Positions 9,841 through 20,843 of a DNA stretch of 64,000 nucleotides are shown piece by piece; position 1 is the stretch's first letter, and each line of letters starts with the position of its first letter. Both the position numbers and the translations under genes were made by a program. The notes below the pieces were generated by a model that was not told the DNA's origin, did no database searches, and saw only the letters and a list, made by a program, of their open reading frames with translations. Source of the stretch: Thereva unica. Taxonomy: Eukaryota; Arthropoda; Insecta; Diptera; Therevidae. The stretch is taken from NCBI GenBank assembly GCA_949987705.1, contig OX465281.1, positions 138,990,876 to 139,054,875 of the forward strand, written 5' to 3'.

Positions 9841-9898
<58 letters not shown>
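9773..9898. repeat. (TA)n microsatellite
   Basis: About 126 bp of nearly pure TA with a few G/A interruptions. It flanks the left end of the palindromic element at 9899; a shorter run (10657-10703) flanks the right end. Apparent ORFs here are tyrosine-isoleucine repeats and are not genes. Confidence 0.95.
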
Positions 9899-9900
<2 letters not shown>

Positions 9901-10654
9901 GGGTGTTTTTTTTCAAACTTGACACGCAATTCTTGAACAAAGGAGGGGTGACAGAGGGAAACCTGTTATACAAAAGATGTCTGATATGGAGGGGGACATC
10001 GATTGGGTATAGTGCGCACCCCCTCTCTTCCACCCCCTGACCCGGGGGGGGGGTAACTTTTTTTTTTTTAAATGGCAACCCCTATTTTTTATGCAAGATT
10101 CAGATTCCTGGGATGAAAATAAACATCTTTTATCCCAAGCATTTTTTTCTATCATTTGTTTTTACTCCGGAAACTTTGATTGAAATCGTCATTAAGGGGA
10201 GCTTTCGGTGGATTTTTTTCAAAAAATCCAATTTTTTTTTGTTACTTTGAACATCTAAGAATACAGCAAACTCTTGAAACTATTTTTGCTGTATTCTTAG
10301 ATGTTCAAAGTAACAAAAAAAAATTGGATTTTTTGAAAAAAAAAAATCCACCGAAAGCTCGCCTTAATGACGATTTCAATCAAAGTTTCCGGAGTAAAAA
10401 CAAATGATAGAAAAAAATGCTTGGGATAAAAGATGTTTATTTTCATCCCAGGAATCTGAATCTTGCATAAAAAATAGGGGTTGCCATTTAAAAAAAAAAG
10501 TTACCCCCCCCGGGTCAGGGGGTGGAAGAGAGGGGGTGCGCACTATACCCAATCGATGTCCCCCTCCATATCAGACATCTTTTGTATAACAGGTTTCCCT
10601 CTGTCACCCCTCCTTTGTTCAAGAATTGCGTGTCAAGTTTTAAAAAAAACACCC

Positions 10655-10656
<2 letters not shown>
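9899..10656. mobile_element. 758-bp near-perfect palindromic foldback element
   Basis: CCGGGTGTTTTTTTTCAAAC at 9899 is mirrored at the right end (10656). The two arms (about 9899-10267 and 10288-10656) are close to identical and meet around 10277, leaving only about 20 bp of loop (CTCTTGAAAC...). Both ends lie in (TA)n. No protein is encoded. Arm similarity implies a young element or arm-to-arm gene conversion, and any read-through transcript would form a long hairpin. Confidence 0.85.
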
Positions 10657-10713
<57 letters not shown>

Positions 10714-10929
10714 CCTGGGGGTAAAAAAGCATTCGCTACCGGCATGACTCATGTGCCCCTTACTGGCCGATCCCGCATGACGGTTATGTTTCACGTAAAT
10801 CCACACACAAAAGTGCACATACGCATACATGGGTCTATGAACATGAGAACTAAAAAAGCCCCTCCGACGTGATCCATCCCCGCGGGACTGGCTAATAAGC
10901 ATTACATCGCGGGGGTCCTTCAGCTTCAT

Positions 10930-11245
10930 TCAGCTGCTTCTGCTCGCGGCATTTCTGTGCCTTTCTCTACTTCTTACGGCTTCTTCTTGCCTTAGCTTTC
11001 TGTGAATGGTCTTGAGGGTTGCTTCCACGTCCCTCCACATTTCCTCAGACCTCATCATATGGTCTAGGATGTTTTCGGGCGTTAGTGGCTCCTCGACCCT
11101 TTCTTCTAGTTTCGCCCTTTCCTCGGCGAATCTCGAGCAGGTAAAGAAGACGTGTTCTGCGTCTTCCTCCGTCGCTGGGCATACCGGACACAACGGTGAA
11201 TCATCGTGCCCGGAGCGGTGGAGGTATTTCCTATACCCCCATGTC
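10930..11245 (-). pseudogene. R1-type LINE ORF2, C-terminal part
   Basis: This continues ORF2 after a frameshift near 11240 (a run of C at the site). It contains CPVCPATEEDAEHVFFTCSRF, the CX2C...HX4C zinc-binding motif near the C-terminus of R1-clade ORF2, followed by a charged tail ending about 10930. In R1-type elements this region helps bind the element RNA or target. Without the frameshift it would be continuous with the RT ORF at 11240-13611. Confidence 0.8.
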
Positions 11246-13611
11246 CGCTCAGGAACTGCGTGAGGTCGTAACTTACTTCCCCACGCTCCCTCGTAGCCCA
11301 TATTTCCACATTAGGGATAAGTCTGTGGGTCCAACGACCCTTAACAGACTCGTCCCACTTCGCCTGCCATTCCCTTAAGGACTCACAGCGCGCAATCTGC
11401 CGCCGCACCCTTCTTGGCTCCCCTCTACCATATTCTGGATCATAGAGACGCATGCCCTCCCTCGCCAGAATATCTACGGGAATCATCCCCGCTATCACGC
11501 ACGCCGCATCGTCGGACGTGGTCCTGTACGCGCAGCAAGCGCGTAGTGCACTTAGCCTATATGCGGCCCTCCATTTCCTACAATTTGCAGTCCTGTTTAA
11601 CGCTGCTGCCCACACTGGCGCTGCGTATAACAGGACTGAGCTGACCACCCTCCCCAAGAGGAGGCGGCGACTCGGTCTAGGGCCCCCAACATTGGGCAGC
11701 ATTCTTGCGAGTGCTGCACAAATCGCAGACGCTTTGTCTGCCGTGCCCTCCAAGTGCGCTTTGAAGTTTAGCCTCCGGTCGATCATCACTCCCAGGTACC
11801 TTAGTGCGGGCTGTGAGTGGATGATCTGTTCCCCTACTTTTATCCTTACGGATACTAGCTTTCGTCGCTTGCTGATCAGCACTACTTCCGTTTTGTTCTC
11901 AGCAAGCTTCAACCCCGCGCGTTCTAACCACGCTTTTATTTCCCAGATCGCTTCGTTTGCGTACAGTTCGATGTCATCTGGGTGTTTTCCTTCGACAACT
12001 ACCCCGATATCATCTGCAAACCCGATCGCCACTGCTTCCTTTGGAAGACGAAGCCCCAACACATCATTGTACATTGCGATCCATAGGAGAGGGCCCAGGA
12101 CGGAACCTTGCGGGACACCGCATGTTGTCCCGAACACTTTAGGACCATCATCCGAATCACAATGAAGCGACCTACCCTGCAGGTAGTCGGCCACTACACG
12201 CACTAGGTACTTTGGTGTGCCTAGCTTGATCAACGCCTCAACTATTTTGCTCCACCTCGTTGAGTTGAAAGCATTTTTTACGTCGAGGGTTATCAATGCG
12301 CAGCAGTGATTTTGCTCTATGGCGGCTCTTGCTATGCCCACCACCATATTGACTGCATCAGTCGTCGACCTTGCCTTTCTGAAGCCGAATTGCTTGTCCG
12401 ACAGGCCACCTACCCTTTCGACGCTAGGGAGAATCCTGTTACAGATCACCCGCTCGAAAAGTTTGCCTATGCAACTAAGGAGGCATATCGGTCTGTAGGA
12501 CGATGGGTCCCCTAGAGGTTTGTTCGGCTTCGGTAGGAGCACGAGTTTCTGCTGTTTCCATCGCTCCGGGAAGATCCCCTCTCTCAGGTACGCTGTGAAG
12601 ACTTCAGCGAACCTGTCTGGCGCTATTGAAGCTGCCAGCTTCGCCGCTTTATTTGGTATGCCATCCATGCCAAGGGCCTTATTGATGGCTACCTTTTTTG
12701 CAGCCTCCAGAATCTCATCTGCGGTCACCGCAGGTATCTCCTCTGGGTCCACCTGGAGGGTGGGTAGATCGACCGTGCGTACGTTCTGTGGAAACAGGAC
12801 ATACACAATACTCTGGAGCAGCGCGGGGCAGGTGATCGGCGGAGAGCGTTTGCCCTTGACCGCTGACATAACCATTTTATAGGCTCCACCCCAGGGGTCC
12901 GAGTCTGCTTCTCTGCACAACCTTTTGAAGTGCTCGGATTTACTTCTAGCGATGGCCTTGTTCAGCATTTTTCTCGCTTCCTTATACCTCTGAAGGAGTT
13001 CATCGAAATCTGGACGGTTCCGATTTCTTTGAGTTCTCCTTCTCGCTTTCAGGCAGGCCCTTCGGCATTCGTTGATCTCGGCGTTCCACCAGAAGTTTGG
13101 TGGGTGTTGCCGATTGCCGGCGCGCCGAGGCATGGATGCATCACATGCCTGTTTTACTGAATCTTCGATTCGCTCTGCCCCTTCCCTGGCACCTCCTGCC
13201 GACCTCGCATCATGCAGGAATACTTCCTCGAACACCTCTGTGTCGAGTTTATTTACGGCCCATCCTCTAGCCGTTCCGTACGTAGGATTCCTCTTTTCTA
13301 TACCCTGGCCTACCTCGAAGATAATGGCTTGGTGGTCGCTGTGCGTGTACAAATCGCTCACCCGCCACTGTAGGTCCTTGGCCACTGAATCGCTCACATA
13401 CGTGATGTCGATTACAGATGATCTTCCACCCCTTTGGAAGGTGTTTTCGCCTCCAGTGTTGACTAACACTACGTTAAGTCGCGAGAATACTTCTAGAAGT
13501 ATGCGCCCTCTTGCGTTCGTTTGTCGACTGCCCCATTCGACAGCCCAAGCATTGAAATCACCCGCTAATATTACCGGGTGATGGCGACTCGCGTCGGCGG
13601 CTAACCTTTCC
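11240..13611 (-). pseudogene. R1-type LINE ORF2: endonuclease end, reverse transcriptase
   Basis: About 790 codons open. It begins inside the APE-type endonuclease (HPVILAGDFNAWAVEWGS, then the VIDITYVSDS and THSDHQAIIF blocks), followed by the reverse transcriptase with GVPQGSVLGPLLWIAMYND and the catalytic FADD. The protein nicks the target and primes cDNA from it. The first part of the endonuclease is on the far side of the 13612-17280 insertion, at 17281-17625. The apparent ATG at 13625 is inside the inserted element and is not the native start. The only visible defect in this stretch is the frameshift near 11240. Confidence 0.88.
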
Positions 13612-14044
13612 AGCAGAGTGCCCAATTTGGATGCGGCCAGTAAAACTCAGCATACAACTACATGTAAACGCCCTGTGCGTGAACCCTCTTTGAAATGCTC
13701 GAGCTCATCCCAGTTTCTCAGAATTTTGTCTACTTTTTATGGCCTTAAAATTTTCAATTTGTTTGCCAGGGTTTCTTAGAATTTCTGATAGTTTTTCTAA
13801 TCGTCGGGATTTTCTGAAATTTAAAGAGGACGACTTTTCAATAGTTTTTTAGCATGTCGCAAAATATTTCACTTGAGGGTTTCCCGAATATTTTCAGGTT
13901 TAGGGAGTTTTCTACCATTTGTGATAAAATTTACATTTACCTGAATTGCACATTATATTTATTACATTAATTATTAGTCAAAACGAATTATTACTCTGAT
14001 TATTTACATAAAACTTAATATCTAATCTTATTTATAATAATAAC

Positions 14045-14968
14045 TAGCAAAAACCCGCGTGCGTTGCAACGCCTTTCAATAAAATAAGATTATGGGGACA
14101 CAGTCTGCGATAGGAAAAAGCTATAGTGAAAAAAGAACAAATCTGGGAAAATTGATTTTGGGAGATGACCGCCATGGACCAAATGATATATTGAGTATAC
14201 TATATTGCCTATGGTGTTCTACTTATCATACTCTTTCATTTGATACCCATGTCGTAGGGGTTGTGAAGAAAATGGTAATCCGCCTTCTCGAGATGGCCGC
14301 TATGGACCAAACCATATATTAAGTATACTATATTGCTTATATTGTTCTACTTATCATACTCTTTCATTTGATACCCATCTAGAAGGGGTTGTGAAGAAAA
14401 TGGTAAACTGCCCTTTTGAGATGGCCGCCATGGACCAAATTATAAATTGAGTATACTATATTGCTTATGGTGTTCTACTTTTCATAGCCTTTCATTTGAT
14501 ACCCATGTCTCGGGTGTTGTGAAGAAAATGATGATCCTCCCTCTTGAGATGACCGCCATGGACCAAACGATATATTGAGTATACTATATTGCTTATGGTG
14601 TTCTACTTATCATACCCTTTCATTTGAAATCCATATCGAGGGGTGTGAAGATAATGGTAATCCAACCTCTGGAGATGGCCGCTATGGACCAAACGATATA
14701 TTGAGTATACTATATTGCTTTTGGTGTTCTACTTACCATAACCTTTCATTTGATATCCATGTCGAGGGGTTGTAAAGAAAATGGTAATCCGCCCTCTTGA
14801 GATGGCTGCTATGGACCAAACGCCTGCTTTTCTGTTGAAATTTTTTTTGCTATAAACCTCACGGAGCCCGACACCTTTCCAACGCATGCAAAACCGTGGA
14901 AATCGGATCGTGCGTTCTGGAATTATAGCGTCAGGAAGGAAAACCCGACTTATTTTTATATTATAGAT
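14045..14968 (+). mobile_element. Helitron-like element with 128-bp minisatellite
   Basis: Starts ACTAGCAAAAACCCGCGTGC and ends with a tail ...GACTTATTTTTATATTATAGATA. Between them about six units of a 120-128-bp repeat (ATATTGAGTATACTATATTGC with TTTCATTTGATACCCATG) run from about 14180 to 14830. This is a diverged relative of the array at 57935-60130. It has no Rep/helicase coding. The Helentron/HINE assignment is inference from the termini and the internal minisatellite. Confidence 0.55.
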
Positions 14969-15017
14969 AATAGTGTTACCCTTCTAACCCAAAAGGCGCA
15001 CTTCTATGCTAAGGAAA

Positions 15018-15383
15018 CAAAGGACCCCGCACGTTTCCTATGGAAAATAACTTTCGGTCAAATTGAACGAGTCTATGCTCTTTGGGAATGTTTTTTGCTT
15101 ATTGTAAAACCATTTTCCTTACATAGTATGAAAAAAAAATTAAATGAACACTAGCATTACTTAAATAATGCGACGTTATTTCTTTGCTATACCGCAAAAA
15201 ACACCAACAGACCGAAAAATGAAAAACTTCAGATGTCTAAAAGTACCAAAAATCTTAAGTTTTGGGTTTCGTGCCCATTGAGACTTTCAGGTTCAGGGAG
15301 ACTTCCTCTATCCAAAGAACATAGACTCGTTCAATTTGACCGAAAGTCATTTTCCATAGGAAACGTGCGGGGTCCTTTGCGAT
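15018..15383. repeat. Foldback with 70-bp arms
   Basis: AAAGGACCCCGCACGTTTCC (15019) through the GTCTATGCTCTTTGG block is the reverse complement of 15312-15383. About 220 bp lie between the arms. No ORF. It is probably another non-autonomous DNA element; I could not place its outer ends. Confidence 0.65.
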
Positions 15384-15959
15384 TTTTCGAAAATTCCAAC
15401 AGGATTTCTTTTTCAATTGTGTCTTAAGTTTTCTAAATGAGTTCCCCAATTATATACCGATCTTACAAGAAATGCCAGCAATGTTAAAAACAAAAGAACA
15501 TAGTTTATTAATCCAAAAGTAATGAATCGATCTTGTTGTAATTTTTTGTACTTTGTCGGGGCTACATAGACACCATCTTAAAAAATTGTCAGCCCTCTAT
15601 GTGCAGTTTTATTCAAGTAAACAAAGAGTGAAAATAACATGATTTGAAAACTTTGGGAGGTTTTTACAAGATCACACTTGCACCTAGGGACTAGGGACCT
15701 AGTAGGGTTTATTTTTTTAGATAATTTTATAGGGAAGAGCTTCCTCAATGTGCATGGTATACTAAAAGTTAGCAGGAACGGAGATATTGAAAGAAATGTA
15801 AAAATTGCATATTTTATTCACAATAAGTTATTCGGCCAACCAAATTGTGGGCAAACTTAGGGTGTTAAACTACATCCTAAAACGCAGCGACTCCAATAAT
15901 AATCTCGCGAATGGGCCAAAATAGCCATAAAAATGCCTCGCCGACTAGTCTACTAGTAA
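15384..15959. other. No gene seen
   Basis: AT-rich sequence inside the 3.67-kb inverted-repeat element. I see no ORF with coding character, no tandem repeat and no inverted repeat. Confidence 0.4.
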
Positions 15960-16134
15960 AGGCTCAAACAGAACCAATCCGTTGCGTCCGTTTTTAAAAG
16001 TTGGAAATTTGACATTTCCATAAACTTTTCATGAGACGAACGGAGCGGTAGCGACAATCAAGCGGACGCAATGTTAAAAAGAACAAAGAAAAGCCCTGCG
16101 GAGCGGACGGAACGGATGGGTCCTGTTTGAGCCT
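15960..16134. mobile_element. 175-bp MITE
   Basis: AGGCTCAAACAGAACCAATC at 15960 is matched at the right end by a 31-bp inverted repeat with about four mismatches (CCTGTTTGAGCCT ends at 16134). No coding capacity. Confidence 0.6.
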
Positions 16135-16166
16135 TGAGACTTAAAAATTGATATTTAAATAGTCCA

Positions 16167-16609
16167 GGAGCGCGTTCAAAAACCTTACTATAGTTAAATA
16201 CGAGGTAAACTGTGGTTATGCTACATCACTTCACTTAACCACGAAAGTTTATGTTTAACTATGGAGGTTTTTGAACGCACCGTGGTTAACTACGTGGTAA
16301 GGAAAATTTAAAATGTTTTCCCTTAAAATAGTGTCGGCTATTTGCCTCAATTATTTCCAATAATTATTTATTTAAGATAATCTCACAAATCCCACTTTGA
16401 TTTGTTCATTATTAACATTAAAACAAATGTCAAAAAAGCTCCCGAGCATGGTTAAAATTTAACTACACCATGGTTAACCACGGGAGTTTTTGAACGCCAA
16501 AAAGTTATGCTCGTGGTTATGTTGTAGTTAACCACGGAGTTTTTGAACGACAAAAGTTTACCATAGTTAACCATGAGGTTAACCATAGTAAGGTTTTTGA
16601 ACGCGCTCC
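16167..16609. mobile_element. MITE, GGAGCGCGTTC family, copy 1
   Basis: Termini GGAGCGCGTTCAAAAACC and reverse complement. The interior has many subterminal copies of GTTAAC/ACCACGG in both orientations. A second copy lies at 51143-51622 with a closely similar interior. The subterminal repeats resemble transposase-binding arrays (inference). Confidence 0.75.
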
Positions 16610-17280
16610 AGGAGGGATAGCGAAAAAGTTCAAATAAATGATTTTTTGACGTTATAATGAGAAATATCGTAGTAATTCAATGAATGTGTTTTGGATAAAA
16701 TTGGTTCAAGGGAACAGGTGGAAACAAGTTTTTTCACGTTTTAGGTACGAATAAATTTTGTTTTGGAAAACAAAAAATAATACATAATTATGCTAAAAAC
16801 GAGAAATATGAGTTTTAGAGAATTGAAATCGATCAACAGATTTTATTATTATTATTATTAATAAGATTAGATATTAAGTTTTATGTAAATAATCAGAGTA
16901 ATAATTCGTTGTGACTAATAATTAATGTAATAAATATAATGTGCAATTCAGGTAAATGTAAATTTTATCACAAATGGTAGAAAACTCCCCAAACCTGAAA
17001 ATATTCGGGAAACCCTCAAGTGAAATATTTTGCGACATGCTAAAAAACTATTGAAAAGTCGTCCTCTTTAAATTTCAGAAAATCCCGACGATTAGAAAAA
17101 CTATCAGAAATTCTAAGAAACCCTGGCAAACAAATTGAAAATTTTAAGGCCATAAAAAGTAGACAAAATTCTGAGAAACTGGGATGAGCTCGAGCATTTC
17201 AAAGAGGGTTCACGCACAGGGCGTTTACATGTAGTTGTATGCTGAGTTTTACTGGCCGCATCCAAATTGGGCACTCTGCT

Positions 17281-17625
17281 TTCCAGCATCGACTCGTAAT
17301 CGTCTAGTGTCAGGCTTGGCGCCGCATAGCAGCTGTAGACGTGTATTCCGCCTACTTTTGCCCGCGTGAAGCCATTCTCTGGGCTTCTCATGGTATCTTC
17401 CATGGCTCGGCTCCCACATGTCCATATCGCTGACGTGCCGCTGCTATCGTTTATCCAGACGCCGCTGTGCAGATTTCTATACTGCTCGCAGACGATTGCG
17501 ACGTCGATTTTTTCCTCGAAAACTGTCTGTGCCAGCAGATCTTGTGCCGCTTGACAGTGGTTCAAGTTAATCTGTATGAACCTTATCTTCGACTTCTTTG
17601 GGCTGCTGCCCTGTACAGTGGGCAC
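17281..17625 (-). pseudogene. R1-type LINE ORF2, N-terminal endonuclease
   Basis: ORF2 starts at the ATG at 17625 and reads into RFIQINLNHCQAAQDLL and IDVAIVCEQYRN, the start of an APE-type endonuclease, then GGIHVYSCYAAPSLTLDDYE. It is cut at 17281 by the 3.67-kb element; the continuation is at 13611. The ORF start overlaps the 3' end of ORF1 (17583-17625) in another frame, a usual arrangement in this LINE group that points to reinitiation or frameshifting. Confidence 0.85.
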
Positions 17626-17879
17626 CTATTACTCCCCGTAGCGTGAGCGTCGTGCTCGCCCTTCCTCTTATCTCCTTTACATAGGAGGCATTTAGGGCTC
17701 TTATTGCAGTCCTTAGCAATATGTCCCCCCTCCCCGCATCTCCAGCATAGCTCCTTCAGGTCCTGAGCGCTGGTGCATTTCTTAGCGATATGACCTATCC
17801 CAAAACATTTGAAGCACTTAATTGGTGCTGTTGTCTCCCGTATCCGGCAAACAACCCAGCCGATGTGAACCTTTCCCAC
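17583..17879 (-). pseudogene. R1-type LINE ORF1, zinc-knuckle part
   Basis: 98 codons with three successive CCHC motifs: CFKCFGIGHIAKKC, CWRCGEGGHIAKDC and a variant beginning CLLCKGDKRKGEHDAHATGSNRC. This nucleic-acid-binding tail is typical of R1/I-group ORF1 proteins, which coat the element RNA. A frame change separates it from the upstream ORF1 part at 17939. Confidence 0.85.
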
Positions 17880-17938
17880 CTCAAGTGCCTTTTTTGCGCT
17901 AGCGACCGGAAGGCTTATTATGGCCGTCTGCGTACCAC

Positions 17939-18517
17939 CTATGCCTTTCTTACTCTAACGTCCTCCTCCTGCACCTCCGTCAGCTTCAGCTGCCCCCGCA
18001 GTGCTTCGCATACCTCCAGCTTAGTGGTAATTTCGTCCAGATCCCTGCACTCGATTAACACGCGGTTGATACCTGCCCTAACCTCTGCCGCCTCCCCGAT
18101 TGACGTCTTGATCTTTTGCTTAAGATCTTCCGTCTTTCCCTCGCCAGCTGCCAGCTCCATTAGAAGATCGCCTTTTTGAGTTCTTCTAATGCGCATGACC
18201 CTATTCCCCAACTCCGTAAGGGAAGCATCCGTCCTGACTTCTCGTAGGATGTCCGCATACGACGTCTCACTAGTGGCTGTTATAATCAGCGCGTCAGGCC
18301 TTTCTTTTTTGTGGGACTTTCTGTCCTCTTTTTTCTTTTTCTTTCTTTTCCTCGCTTTTTTGTTCTCCACTTTAGTCCAAGCGGAGCTCTTCTTTTCGGA
18401 GGATTCTTCTTCCATGGGGGTGCCCACCGTTATCTTAACGGCCCCTCGCTCTTCTTGGGGTTTTCTTTCTTTATTTCCCCCTCTGTTTCTCTTTGGGGCG
18501 CTGAGTGAGGTTTGCAC
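17939..18517 (-). pseudogene. R1-type LINE ORF1, central part
   Basis: About 190 codons, strongly charged. A lysine-rich region (RKRKKKKKEDRKSHKKE) is followed by ALIITATSETSYADILREVR and RVLIECRDLDEITTKLE, which resemble the RRM-like middle of R1-type ORF1. It is out of frame with the zinc-knuckle segment at 17583-17879 because of an indel between 17879 and 17939. Confidence 0.7.
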
Positions 18518-18599
18518 TTCCTCGTTGCTATCCCGTTGGCGTTTACGGGATTCCCCAGTTTTATCGGCAGTGTGTGGGTCTTTAGCTTCCCCGACCTCC

Positions 18600-19154
18600 C
18601 TTTTTACCGCGACTCTTACTTTAGGAGCTTCTGGCGTTGTTTGTGTCAGCCCTGAGGTCCTTAATGTGTCCGTGGATCACATTGGATACATTGCTTCTAG
18701 AAGCAATGAAGTCCGAGAGGGTCTTTATCGTTTCGCCCAGCTTTGCTAGGCACCTTGGCCAGCTTTGCTAGGCACCTTGGCTAGTAGTAGCGTGGTCGAT
18801 ATTTTCCTTCTTTTTTTCCTCCTCGAGACTTACCCGACTTACCTTCAAAACCTCGCTCGGCTTACCAATCGAGGTGGTGCTGCTTGACCGCACCTTGTCC
18901 TTGGTACGGTCCTCCGCGGGTCTTGTGGACGGTGACCTCACCACCTTCGCGGATCTTCCAAATGTCAGCATCCTGTCTTGCTCTTTAGGCGCGATGAGCT
19001 TGCCACTGGCGACTGACCCCTGGCACTTGCTGTTGCCAGTTTCCAGCCGTACGCCGGAGGCCGCGGCCTCCTCCGACGTTGGGGCATATATCCCTATACA
19101 CTCGTTTCTGGTCTTTTCTATCCATTCAGCTTCGCTATCAAGACGAAGGGACAA
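18600..19154 (-). pseudogene. R1-type LINE ORF1, N-terminal remnants
   Basis: An ORF at 18768-19154 (SEAEWIEKTRNECIGIY, basic and Ser/Thr-rich) and an out-of-frame stretch at about 18625-18750 (LGETIKTLSDFIASRSN) look like the start of ORF1. A 22-bp direct repeat (CCAGCTTTGCTAGGCACCTT, twice, 18739-18782) and a stop near 18626 separate them. Similarity to R1-type ORF1 N-termini is by composition and position only. Confidence 0.5.
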
Positions 19155-19499
19155 TTGTCTGGATAACCTTGAGTTTTACGTTTTTTTCTATCTGTATCAA
19201 CAATTTGTCTTCAAGTTAGGAATTGTATTCTCTACTTCTCTAAAGTTTCAATTCAGCTATACAGCTACTTTTTAATTCTACTCTTCTTGCTTTTTGTCGA
19301 AGATTTTTACAACAACAATAAAAGAACAGCATCAATAAAAACAACCATAGAAGATATTTCTTCTAGAAAAATAAAAAAAAAAAATGAAGTAAAGTAAGTA
19401 AAAAAAAAAGAATTATTCGCTTTAATGAATTAATTTATTTGACTTGCAAAATCAATATAAAAATTGGGGTTAGACGGAGCTTTAGAAAGGATCACTTAG

Positions 19500-20841
19500 C
19501 TGTTTTAGTTTTTGCTTGACTTTAGCAAAGCCTTTGACTCGGTAAATCACCAAAAGCTTCTTAGTAAGCTTAAAAGGGATTTTAACTTTTCATCTTCGGC
19601 TGTGAAGTTGATATGTAATTTTCTGGCTGGCAGGTCCCAAGTTGTTAAAGTGGGAAATGACTACTCGTCCGCTGCGTCTCTTTATTTGGGTGTGCCTCAA
19701 GGCTCAATTCTTGGCCCACTTTTATTCAGCCTGTACATAAATGACCTACCAAGAGTAGTACGAAATTGTGCTATCCACTTATATGCTGATGATGTCCAAT
19801 TGTATCTCACTCGTCCGGTTGGGCTAATTGAGGACTGTATTGTGCGAATAAACGAAGACCTGCAATGTGTTCATGAATGGTCTCAGACCAATAGCCTGTT
19901 GCTTAATCCATCTAAATCAATCTGCTTAGCTGTTTATAGAGACATCATAGGCACAAGAGTATTACCACCGGTCGTATTAAATAATGCCGTTATTGACTAT
20001 GTGCATTCTGCGAAAAGTCTGGGTATTCAACTGAACTCCAGTTTTAGTTGCTGCAGTCATGTTCGTTCGACTCTGGGTAAAATTTATAGTAGCCTAAGGC
20101 AGCTGTGGATTAGCTCGGTTAGCGTACCTCCTGGGTTACGAATGAAGTTAGCTAAAGCTGTCGTGTTACCTCACTTTATGTATGGTAGCCTTATCTTTCC
20201 CAAGTTGGATTCTGTATGTGCGAGGAAAATAACGGTGGCATTTAATGATGTCATTAGGTATATCTACAACCTCACCAGAGGAAGTCACATTTCCAGATAC
20301 GTCAATTCGTTTGTTGGTACATCCATTGAGACTTATTGTGCAAGGCGTGCTCTTGCCTTTCTTCATAAATTAATACTTACTAAGAGCCCAGATTACCTAC
20401 ATGAAAAGTTAGTGTTTTTGAGATCTAACAGAGGTCTCCAGCTCCTTATACCAAGGTGTAATTCTCGCTTTGGTGAGCGTTCTTTCTTTGTCCAGGCTGT
20501 TCGTAGGTGGAATTCTCTTCCGAGTCATGTGCAAACTGAGGGATCCAGCGGGGTGTTCTGCAAGTTGATTAAGAACGCAGAATTGTAGTCATGTTTATGG
20601 ATGCTACACATGTCATTCTCTAAATTGTCTTTCCCTAAATTGTTCTTGAAATTATTTGTAATTTTAGTTCTTAGCTTAAGATTGTTCATTATTGTAATTT
20701 TATTTCAGTTGTTACTATTACTATTATTATTATTATCATCGTTCTGTCACGCCTGAATTGTATTTTCTATTGTGTAGTGCTATATAAGATGTTGTAATCT
20801 TCAGCGCTTTTTATAATAAATTATTTGAATTTGAATTTGAA
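19500..20841 (+). mobile_element. 5'-truncated CR1-like LINE
   Basis: It begins inside the RT and runs to a 3' UTR that ends in a short direct repeat, TTTGAATTTGAATTTGAA (20822-20841), with no poly-A. A microsatellite-like 3' end is typical of CR1-group elements. The sequence 19160-19500 upstream is AT-rich with no recognised gene. Confidence 0.75.
19512..20588 (+). pseudogene. CR1-like reverse transcriptase, C-terminal two thirds
   Basis: 358 codons without a stop. RT blocks visible are DFSKAFDSVNHQKLLSKL, GVPQGSILGPLLFSLYIND and the catalytic YADD (residues about 91-94). The C-terminus has the FFVQAVRRWNSLPSHV block common in CR1/Rex-like elements. The endonuclease and early RT domains are missing by 5' truncation, so it cannot move, yet the remaining frame is clean, which argues for a fairly recent insertion. 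The native start codon is absent; the ATG at 19512 is internal. Confidence 0.88.
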
Positions 20842-20843
20842 AA

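Larger units (their letters stand above)
13612..17280. mobile_element. 3.67-kb element with about 430-bp terminal inverted repeats
   Basis: AGCAGAGTGCCCAATTTGG at 13612 is mirrored at 17280. The arms run about 13612-14040 and 16850-17280. TTCC flanks both ends (13608-13611 and 17281-17284), a 4-bp target duplication; removing the element and one TTCC rejoins the LINE endonuclease frame. The interior holds a Helitron-like element and several MITEs but no transposase. The superfamily is unknown; 4-bp duplications exist in several DNA transposon groups. Confidence 0.8.
10704..19160 (-). mobile_element. R1-type non-LTR retrotransposon, interrupted
   Basis: Read on the minus strand, it has ORF1 pieces (19154 to 17583), ORF2 with endonuclease and RT (17625 to 10930), a short 3' UTR and a poly-A run (10704-10712, written as T on the plus strand). 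ORF1 carries three CCHC knuckles and ORF2 ends in a CCHC-like motif, both usual in the R1/I group. It is split at 13612-17280 by another element. Frameshifts and stops in ORF1 and one frameshift in ORF2 make it inactive. Confidence 0.85.

Noticed and set aside
9743..10078. ORFs across the TA microsatellites (Tyr-Ile repeats)
   Set aside because: They are simple translations of (TA)n joined to foldback sequence and have no gene character.
11452..13581. Plus-strand ORFs of 120-237 codons over the LINE ORF2
   Set aside because: They are antisense shadows of the GC-rich R1-type reverse transcriptase frame.
18189..18749. 186-codon plus-strand ORF with hydrophobic stretches
   Set aside because: It is antisense to ORF1 of the R1-type LINE; the hydrophobic runs are complements of lysine codons.
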